64,000 nt of DNA from Lichina pygmaea. Taxonomy: Eukaryota; Ascomycota; Lichinomycetes; Lichinales; Lichinaceae. Positions 55,669 through 64,000 of this stretch are shown piece by piece. The notes beneath the pieces were generated by a model, which saw nothing but the letters and a program-made list of their open reading frames with translations, was not told the DNA's origin and ran no database searches. The stretch's first letter is position 1; every line of letters begins with the position of its first letter. The stretch is taken from contig OY730173.1 in assembly GCA_963422465.1 (NCBI GenBank), positions 868,001 through 932,000 on the forward strand, in the 5' to 3' direction. The translations under genes and the position numbers were made by a program.

Positions 55669-57308
55669 ATGGCTTCATCCGCTGCTGGCACCGGAGAACA
55701 GTCCATCGTGGGGCGCATGCCGCCGCCCCCTGGAAAAACTCCCAACTTTGTTGATCCAACATCCAGCCACGACACTCTTTTCATCGGAGGCTCGATCCTG
55801 CTGGCGACTGCTACCCTCGCGGTGGTGGCCAGGATCGTCACGCGAACATGCATCAGCCGCTCTCTAGGCTGGGATGATTGTATTTCTACCCTTCCCAGCC
55901 TCAGCTGGTCATTGCTAACGCATGTTTTCCAACCGGCGACAGACCTATCTGTTCTGGCAACAGCAAGTTCCCTCTCGCCGCCCAGTAGCTGCATAACAGA
56001 GAGCTGACGGCTTTACCGCAGGCACTCATCGCCGTTTCGTTCGCTGGTGCCGTTCAACGTCGGTCACACACGAGATGTCACATACAAAGGGCCTGGCTAA
56101 CGATATCTAGTCACCAAGGCGGGTTTTGGATACCACGTGTGGGATCTTCCTGAGACGCCGGACTATAGGGCGCCGACCGTGAAGGTAGGCGGTCTTGTCC
56201 ACATCATGGCGATGGGAATCAGCCGCTCATGTTCGATGGTCCCGTGGCCTTACAGTGGAGCGTTGTTGTGTATCTTTCGTACCAGGGAGCCATGGGCATC
56301 ATCAAGCTCTCGGTGCTCTTTTTATATCTACGCCTGTTCTCGGTCGGAAACTGGATGCGATACTCGGTCTACGCCTGCTTCACCCTTGTCGCTGGCGCCG
56401 TGCTCGGAGGGTTGCTGTCCCTTATATTCGGGTGTCGGCCTGTCAAGATCATGTACCAGTGGGAGCAAAGAGAGGGTACCTGCATCGACATTCCGATGCA
56501 TGTCCTGGTGGTATCGATAATCAACATGATCACGGACTTCATCATCTTGATACTGCCCCTTCCCACGATTTGGTCGCTGCATTTGCCCACCCGCCAAAAG
56601 CTGGCGGTCGTGATGGTTTTCTCGGTCGGGCTCTTGTGAGATTCTTGCCGTCGTCCGACCGGTTTCCGCGTTCGTTCTTTGCTGACGTACGCAGCGTTTG
56701 TGGAATCAGCGTCCTCCGCATCGTCTTGATCCGACGGTCCGATGTCTATTCGTCCTACGACTATACCTGGGATGAGTTTCACGCGACGTTTTGGAGGTAC
56801 GTTCTCGCCCATCGAGCCTCTTGTTGCCAGTGGAACGACACGGTACTCACCGTCCCTCGACCCCAGCCTTGTCGAGTCTACGATGGCCTTGATATGCTCA
56901 TGCGCGCCGGCGCTCAAACCTTTGTTCCGCTACCTCGTCCCGTTGGCACAAAGAGTGACTGCAAGGGCGTCGTCGTCGGCACCAAAGACGGGTTCGTCCT
57001 TGGGCTCCTCCGTCTACCCTCGCAAGCCGCCGTACCGTCCATCGCTTGTCGTGTCTGGCAAATCCGAGGACGTGCGCTTTGGCGACGGAAGCTACCTTGA
57101 GCTCAGCCCAACTCAAGACAGCAGCAGCCCTTATACCCTGAGCGGGCTGGAGTCACATGCTTATTACCAGGAGCGGGACAAAGGTTCGCTGGTGCAATCT
57201 GCGGTTGGGCACTCGGCCATCATGAAAACGGTCAGCGTCGACATCCAACCTCATCCCAGCGATAAGCCAGGGAGGCTCTCCTTGTTTCCTCCGCCGGCGG
57301 GACGCTGA
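55669..57308 (+). CDS. Fungal rhodopsin-like (PF20684-type) integral membrane protein
   Basis: Seven exons: 55669-55879, 55943-55962, 56022-56058, 56111-56184, 56256-56635, 56695-56796, 56867-57308, frame kept, 421 residues. The family pattern is clear: a first helix (LFIGGSILLATATLAVVARI), GWDDYLSVLATALIAVSFAGAV, TKAGFGYHVWDLP, YQGAMGIIKLSVLFLYLRLF, a helix at VAGAVLGGLLSLIFGC, MITDFIILILPLPTIW, FSVGLFVCGISVLRIVLI, and TFWSLVESTMALICSCAPALKPLF. Seven helices and a long cytosolic Ser/Pro-rich tail are expected. Exon 2 is 20 nt and is followed by a GC-AG intron (GCAAGT...CGCAG), which alone restores the WDDYLS...ALIA block. Family members in fungi are mostly uncharacterised; some lie in metabolite clusters, but none is seen here. 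Confidence 0.92.
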
Positions 57309-58243
57309 CTGGAGTCGGGCTATAATCTCTGTTGGAGTTACGTGGGGCCATCACACATCCTTTACGATGAGGATTTATTCAGACCTCGCCATTTCCATGA
57401 CCAGAATAGCCTTGCGCGCTTCGTCCCAGCTACACATCACTCCCACAGATTAATGAAAGTACCTTGATGGTACGTACGTAGTGGAAACCCTTTTAGCCAG
57501 CTCGCACTAGCCAGGTAGCTACAATACAGTTTGACAGCCTTTGTCGAGGGTTCGATGATGGACTTTTAGCACGTACTCGACGCAATGGACAGGGGCCATG
57601 TGGTAATGATACCATCGAGTCATCTGTGCATCTGAAGCATCTACGGAGTACTTGAGCAGTTTAACCGATGTTGTGAAAAGACTCGGAGCTAAAGAGCTAC
57701 TGAGCGTATCTCAAGGCATTTGTCACTGTGGTATACAACACTGCGGTAGACATTCGAGATCGATTGCCAGCATGAATTTTGCCAACAGCCTTGTACTACA
57801 GTACGTATGTACTGTACCAGTTCAAGTGGCATCATCTCACACTGTAGGGATCCGACCAGAGAGGCAGTTGCCATGGATGACTGACATGGACACCTTTTGC
57901 CGCGTGATTCAGAACGGGAAGGAGTGTCATCGCAATTTGTCTTCAACAGTGATTGTAGATACTTTTCCACGCACTTATTCTGGACAGACACCCTGATGAC
58001 TCATCGTTGACGTGTCTCATCTCATCTTATCTTATCGTATCTTATCTAAGCTGACTGTAAGGAGTCGCATTGCCAAGCGGCAGCCTACGAGGTAGAAATA
58101 AGCTTTGTCGTCGTCATCTACTGGCCACTTTAGTATGAGCAGAGGACGAATGTTTCTACACCCCTTATCCTATACGGTATACTAAGCCCTAGCTATACCA
58201 GATAGTAGTGCCCGCTATAGACTATACCGCACCGTGTGTCAGG
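57309..58243. other. Intergenic, promoter side of PPPDE gene
   Basis: About 935 bases. A run of TCTTATC-like repeats lies at 58020-58048. A 114-codon frame at 57652 has no family features. No gene supported. Confidence 0.55.
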
Positions 58244-60248
58244 ATGGAGGTAGAACTATACGTCTACGATCTTTCGCGGGTGAGTCTCGTGAGTGTCTCC
58301 GACGTATTGAAGCTACGCTGACGATCCTTTGCAGGGCCTAGCTAGACAGGTGAATGGCCATGTTCTGGCAGGAAGGCATGCCTCAGATTACTCACGTACA
58401 ATCAGATCTCTGGTGCGCTACTTGGGACCCAGATCGATGCCGTATATCATACATCGATAGTGTTCGGTGGCGTCGAGATCTTCTTTGGTCTTGGTGTGCA
58501 GATATGCCGCCCGGGCTCAACCCATCATGGTGGAGGTCTTCTGCTCCTGACAGGTGTCCAGCGCAAGCTGACTCGACATAGGAGCTCCCATGGAGATGGT
58601 TCCACTGGGTACCACCGCGTTACCCCAAGACGTCATTCACGAGTACCTTGAGGTCCTCAAGCGGATATATACAGCTGAGGTCAGCAGCCAGCACAACATC
58701 ATCGACCATCTATTGTCCGACTACTGAAAGCATCCACAGTCTTATGATCTGTTCCTCCATAACTGCAATAACTTTTCGAACGATCTCGCCGAGTTCCTAG
58801 TCGGTCGAGGCATCCCAGAACACATCAAGTCGCTCCCTCAAACCGTGCTCAACACACCGTTCGGACAGATGCTCCGGCCGCAACTGGATAGCGCCATGAG
58901 AACCATGACCCAGGCACCACTACCGTCGTCATCGGCGCCAGCTGCGCAAGCCGCCGGGGTTTCGCAAGCCGCGAGCACGAACGGGGCATCTTCCGGACAG
59001 ATTGGAGAGAATGACGTGGTTGCTACCGGCATCGTGCACAACGTGACATCGCTGAGAGAGGTGGAAAGATTACTGCGGGCCGCGTCCAAGACATGTGCCA
59101 TCATCTTCTTTACGTCTTCCAGCTGCGCCCCCTGCAGGATCGTATACCCGGCTTACGATGAACTTGCCGCGGAAGCCGGCAAGAAAGCCATCCTCATCAA
59201 GGTCGACATCCGACAAGCGAGGGAAATCGCGTCCCGATATCAGATCATGGCCACGCCGACGTTCATGACCTTCCTTGGCGGCGAAAAGGAGAACGAGTGG
59301 ACGGGCGCGGACGAGAGGAAACTAAGAGCGAACTTCGGGTTGCTCCTCCAGATGGCTCGTCACCCCCACTCGAATCTCCGCCTTCCTCTTCTGTTACGAG
59401 TTCCAAGGCAGCCCTCGGCGTCTACGAAGGTGCCCGCTCTCGACAAGGTCATGGCGAGGATGGGCGACTTTGGGCAGGCACCGGAGATACAAGCCGTCAA
59501 GGACTTTGTGGCTACTCGCAACAGCGAAGGCTCGAGGGAGGCAACTTTGCCGGATCTCAAAGCATTCTCGGCCGCGGTGAAACGAGCGACGACCGAGCTT
59601 CCGGAGGAAAGCTCTTTTGCGATCGTCGACCTGGCTCGAGCTGCCATGATGGACGCGCGTGTCAGCAGCTACTTTGCCGAGGAAGAAGGCCATCACATGC
59701 TGTCTACGATTCTTGACTGCGCTACTTCAGAGAACTCCCCGCAGCGACCCTACGCTCTTCGGCTCGTCACACTACACATGTTCTGCAGCATGTTCGGATC
59801 GCCTCTTTTCGTGGCTCACACCTTGAGAAGCCCCAAAGTCTCGTCTGCTCTGCTCCTCCTCCTGGACCAAAATCTGGTCGACAGGGATCGCGACACCATC
59901 CGGGTCACGGCAGCGACGCTTGCCTTTAACCTAGCGGTCGTCGTCAGCAGACAACGCGAGAGCGGCGACGACGAGGTGTTGGCGGAGGGCAGTCAGCTGC
60001 AGTTGTTGCTGGCAATCCTCGAGGCCATCGGAACCGAGAAGGACTCCTCACAGGCCTTCTTGCGCTGTCTGTGGGCTGTCGGCCTTCTGGTATATTGTGC
60101 GGACAAAGAGAGCGAGGTGGTGGAGTATGTCAAGGCCGCGGAGGTCGCGAGCTCTCTGAAGGCGAAAGTGCCGATCTTTCCGGAAACACGGGGTCTGGTT
60201 CTGGAAATGGCGGACGAGCTCATGGGGAAGGGGCTGAAGTACTCGTAG
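58244..60248 (+). CDS. PPPDE peptidase - thioredoxin - PUL domain protein
   Basis: Three-domain protein. Five exons: 58244-58279, 58335-58349, 58406-58535, 58582-58679, 58740-60248; 595 residues. The PPPDE (deSUMOylase-like) domain, residues 1 to about 135, has the catalytic pair His32 (VYHTS) and Cys102 (HNCNNFSND). A thioredoxin domain at about 190-295 carries CAPC at 222-225 (CAPC, where classic thioredoxin has CGPC) and [23 protein letters not shown]. The C-terminal about 260 residues are a helical PUL domain, the kind that in Ufd3/PLAA binds Cdc48/p97. Together they suggest ubiquitin/SUMO-linked protein control near Cdc48. Exon 2 is a 15-nt microexon (GLARQ). Function is inferred from domains. 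Confidence 0.93.
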
Positions 60249-61176
60249 AGAGGGCTCTCTCCACAGGCGTTCTCGGTTTGGAGGTTGTGGATGGTATTCA
60301 TTGCATTGCATGGTTCTACTTTATTACAAACGATTCGCATGCACCTATGTGGATGCGAATAGAGATCGTTGAGAAGGACGTTCGATTCTGCGTCGTCTCG
60401 TGACTATTGCTGCTCGAGGTTAGGGGACGAGCTCCAGCTATATGCTACGGCTGTTCGTAGTGCTGTGGCTGCTCTTAGTGCTAACTTCTAGTGCTGACTC
60501 AGTGGTGTAGTTTCTGCGTCTCACGGGGCTCGGCGGTGGCGCACCAGCTCCCCCACAACTGGGGCCTCAGCAATGGATCGCGTACCTCGTAGTAGAGCAC
60601 TCTGCCAGGATTGGAATCTCGCGACCAGAGGCAGTTGCGTAGCACAGCCATCGTGCGAAAGTACGTAACGTACAGCATTTGGTGAATCGGTGATGCCTGC
60701 CGGGTTTGGCGCTTGTTTGTTGACGATCCACATTCCAACAGTGGAAGCGCTGACGTTAAAGGACATGCCCCAGTCTCCGGTAGCTCTAGCCCTAGACCTG
60801 ACCAACCGCACGCTACGTTTGTAAGATGTACCAAGAGGAGAAGCTTCGCCCCTGCAATCACCCTCTCGTCAGCTCACGAAAACGAAGTGGGTCATCATAG
60901 CCCCCGCCACATCTGTATCGGGCCGTCGAATTGACGTTGCCGGAGCCGTTCAGCTTTGCCGACCGGGACAGGGTTGGTCTTGCGGTTCACTGTTGTGAGC
61001 CGTGTGTGTGTGTGTGTGTGCGTGTGTGTGTGTGTGTGTGTCACGTGCAGCCGCGCGATCGGTTTGTTGACATCTTGCCCGATCGGGCTTAGCGCGGCCG
61101 GCTATCTTATATGTTCCTGCCACAGCGGCTCCGGTACCACACCATCGTCCAGGACATCGCCGAAACTCTGTGCACC
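60249..61176. other. Intergenic, promoter side of kinesin gene
   Basis: About 930 bases. A GT/TGC dinucleotide repeat at 61000-61040 precedes a CACGTG near 61042. No gene seen. Confidence 0.6.
61000..61040. repeat. TG dinucleotide microsatellite
   Basis: About 20 TG units with one C interruption. Confidence 0.9.
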
Positions 61177-63540
61177 ATGGCTCTGGACCCTCGCTCGTTT
61201 CCGGGCCTGGCTTCGGACCTCCGCTCTCTGAAGTCGTCCGCCTCGACTCCGTCCTTGCGATCTCGGGACTCCGCAGACATCCCTCCGACCAGACCGATGA
61301 CGCCGAACGGCAGCGCCGGCGCCGCCGGCGTGGGAAACGTACGGGTCGTCGTCCGAGTTCGAGCCTTCCTCCCTCGCGGTACGCCTGTCTCGAGAGATCG
61401 AGGTGCTGTGATGATCCTTGACTAACGTCTTGGTCCGCGACAGAGACCAATGGGGGAGCTCAATGTCTGATTGATATGAACCCGTCCAACCAGTCGACCA
61501 CGCTCCTGGCCCCGTCGACTCCAGATAGGCGTAACAGCATGCGGAAGGTCGTCGAGCCGAAGACGTTCACCTTCGACAACTCGTTCTGGTCGCACGACAA
61601 GGCCGACGACCACTACGCGACGCAGGAGGACGTCTACAACTGTCTGGGCGAGGAGTTTCTCGATCACAACTTCGAAGGCTACCATACCTGTATCTTCGCG
61701 TACGGCCAGACCGGGTCCGGCAAGTCCTACACGATGATGGGAGCGCCGGAGCAGCCGGGTCTCATCCCGCGGACGTGCGAGGATCTCTTCCAGCGCATCG
61801 AATCCAACACCTCCCCGAACGTCAGTTACACCGTCCGCGTCTCGTACTTTGAAGTCTACAACGAGCACGTCCGAGATCTGCTGGTGCCGCGCCAGGATCC
61901 GCCGTACTATCTGAAGATCCGAGAATCGCCAACGGAGGGGCCGTACGTCAAGGACTTGACCGACGTGCCTGTCAAGAGCTTCGCGGAGCTTATGCGATAC
62001 ATGAGGATGGGGGATACGGTACGGATTGCGTCGGGTGCTCGTAGATCAGTGTTGAAGGGAGCGCTGATGAGAGGATCAGAGCCGGACGACGGCATCTACA
62101 AAGATGAACGACACGTCGAGTCGGTCCCACGCCGTCTTCACCATCATGCTCAAGCAGATCCACCACGACATGGACACGGATGAGACGACGGAACGGGTGG
62201 CTCGGATACGGCTTGTCGATCTGGCTGGGTCCGAAAGGGCCAAGTCCACCGAGGCGACGGGGCAACGGCTGCGCGAGGGGTCGAACATCAACAAGTCCCT
62301 GACCACGCTGGGCCGAGTCATCGCGGCGCTTACTTCGGACCCGCGGCAACACAGCGGGCGAAAAGCTCGTCGGGCGACCAGGGAGATCGTGCCGTACCGC
62401 GATTCGATCCTGACCTGGCTCCTGAAAGACTCGCTCGGGGGGAATTCGAAGACGGCGATGATCGCATGCATCTCTCCATGCGACTACGACGAGACGCTGT
62501 CGACGCTGCGGTACGCCGACCAAGCGAAGCGCATCCGCACCCGGGCCATCGTCAACCAGGACCATGTATCGGCGGCCGAGCGCGACGCGCAGATTGTCGA
62601 CATGCAGGAGACGATCCGACGCCTGCAGCTGAGCGTGTCGCAGCAGGCGCAACAGCAGCAGCAGGTCGTGCTCAGCACGGCGGCCCGGCTGCGCGACAAC
62701 GAGAACCAGGCCAGCCAGCAGCTCGAGGAATACCAGAAGCAGGTCGAGCTCATGCAGCAGATGACGCAGGAGGAGAAGCAGGTCAGCGAGTGCAAGATCC
62801 GCACGCTGCAGACCCAGAACGAGGCGCTGCGGCGGCATCTCAGGCTCGCGGTCGAGTCGCTCAAGAAGCCCATCCCCGAAGTGCTGTCGCTCGACGACGA
62901 CGATTACTACTCCGTCGACGACGTTGAAGAGTGCGACGACGGCGACGGTGGATACCGAGGAGAAGGCGGGCCAGAGGAATCCGAGGCGCTGGAACAGCAG
63001 CTCGTCCACGTCGACTCCGACGGCGGCACGAGACACGGTTCACCATCATATGGCTCGGAGCTCGTACCTGTGGAACACGACCGTTCGTCACCTGAAGAAA
63101 CCAACAAGGAGAATACCGCCCCAGCCGAGCCACGACGCCCCAAGTACCCATCGCTATCGCCGTTTCCCTCACAGAACTCCAGCAATGGCACCAAAGAGAG
63201 TAACGGCAGCGACATACCCAGCCACAACACCAACGCCACCAACAACCGCAGCACTAGCCAGACGCGGGGTCCTCTCCGTCAATCGAGCATCAACGCAAAC
63301 ATACCGTTCAAAACCGCCCAAGCACCACGACTGTCGGCAGCCGGTGGCATGTATCCGAGCACGGCAGCACCTTCGACGACAGCGAGAGCAGAAGCGACAG
63401 CGGCGGCGCTCAAGTCGGCCGAAGGCGCCGGACTGGAAACACATGCCGAGCTGCGCGACTTGCTCTCGGACATTGGCTTCTTCAGACGCAAACTGGCGGA
63501 CGACCATGTGCGCTTTGGGGGCTTTGCCATGGGAGTATGA
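61177..63540 (+). CDS. Kinesin-3-type motor protein, short form
   Basis: Plus-end-directed microtubule motor. Exons 61177-61378, 61444-62018 and 62080-63540, with introns of 65 and 61 nt, give 745 residues. Motor domain at about 53-390: P-loop GQTGSGKS (155-162) within [14 protein letters not shown], switch I NDTSSRSH (269-276), switch II DLAGSE (306-311), [38 protein letters not shown] and [14 protein letters not shown]. These sequences are closest to kinesin-3. A Gln-rich coiled coil (about 410-510) and an unstructured Ser/Pro/Asn tail follow. I see no FHA or PH domain, so it is much shorter than UNC-104-type motors. The start at 61177 (CACCATGG) is preferred; an ATG at 61111 is in frame. 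Confidence 0.92.
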
Positions 63541-63559
63541 ACAGTTGGGGATGAAGTGT

Positions 63560-63598
<39 letters not shown>

Positions 63599-64000
63599 AT
63601 GATGGAGCTATGAACATCACGATGACGTGTGACCAGCGGGGGAGTTTTGGGAGGCTTTCCGCTGCATCGGCCTGGTTTCACATGGGGCTTTCCACCGTGG
63701 GCGAAAGAGAGCAAGCAATCTCGCGCGCGCTGGTTCTCTTGTCGATTGTCCAGGACCACGGGATGGACCACTTGTGGCGGGGTGGTGGTCTGTACCGGTC
63801 TTCCGGCCTCTGCTATCCTTTACAAAAGAACGATGGCAGCGACAAGCAAGCATTGGCTTGGCGCATTTACCGGCTTCTCAGGGCGACAAACACCGCCCCC
63901 CCCCCCCCCCCCCCCCAAAGAAAAAGGGCTGTGACGTCGCAGAGGACCGGACCACAACACCTACTGTACACAAGCAACAAAGGAACATTGACACAGTCCA
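63541..64000. other. 3' intergenic after kinesin gene
   Basis: A TG repeat at 63558-63594 and a C21 run at 63896-63916. No gene supported up to the window edge. Confidence 0.6.

Overview
The window reads as nuclear DNA of a filamentous ascomycete (Pezizomycotina; the class is not settled, Sordariomycetes would fit). Evidence: short 46-150 nt spliceosomal introns with CTAAC/CTGAC-type branch sites, GC-rich exons, a complex I NUXM-type subunit, a fungal rhodopsin-like seven-helix membrane protein, a PPPDE-thioredoxin-PUL protein, a kinesin-3 and a LINE typical of these fungi. All gene models below were assembled by hand from splice signals and frame continuity; where I recognise the family, it is from sequence motifs alone.

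Bases 1-15745 are a nest of retroelements, all Ty3/Gypsy parts on the minus strand. Element B (1692-10862, matched 602-bp LTRs, TSD TTGAC) sits inside the gag of element A, whose 5' LTR is 11096-11733. A in turn sits inside the RNase H region of element C (5' LTR 14813-15293). C abuts a LINE fragment (15294-15745) and probably landed inside it. A second, younger LINE (1728-4338, 15-bp TSD) then landed inside B's 3' LTR. The Gypsy copies are broken and differ mostly by transitions, as expected after RIP-like mutation. The left parts of A, C and the outer LINE lie off the window.

Bases 15935-24752 hold housekeeping genes: SHG1 (COMPASS) divergent from a complex I NUXM-type subunit over a promoter with two TCACGTGA sites, then GCD2 (eIF2B delta), LAS1 (rRNA ITS2 processing) and a tRNA-like gene. 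Bases 24753-36269 are gene-poor: one small hypothetical gene, an NAD kinase, and about 6 kb without a convincing gene.

Bases 36270-64000 are gene-dense again: a Gln/Asp-rich conserved protein of unknown role, glyoxalase II, an oil-body-associated (DUF1264) protein, Golgi GDPase GDA1, a pyridoxamine-phosphate-oxidase-like flavoprotein, a NOPCHAP1/DUF4598-type protein, a class II-like eIF4E, an EF-hand protein, the rhodopsin-like protein, the PPPDE-Trx-PUL protein and a kinesin-3. They do not form a cluster or pathway, although three (LAS1, NOPCHAP1-like, GCD2/eIF4E) concern ribosome production or translation. Noncoding DNA is marked by GTAC palindromes, long poly(G)/poly(C) tracts and microsatellites.
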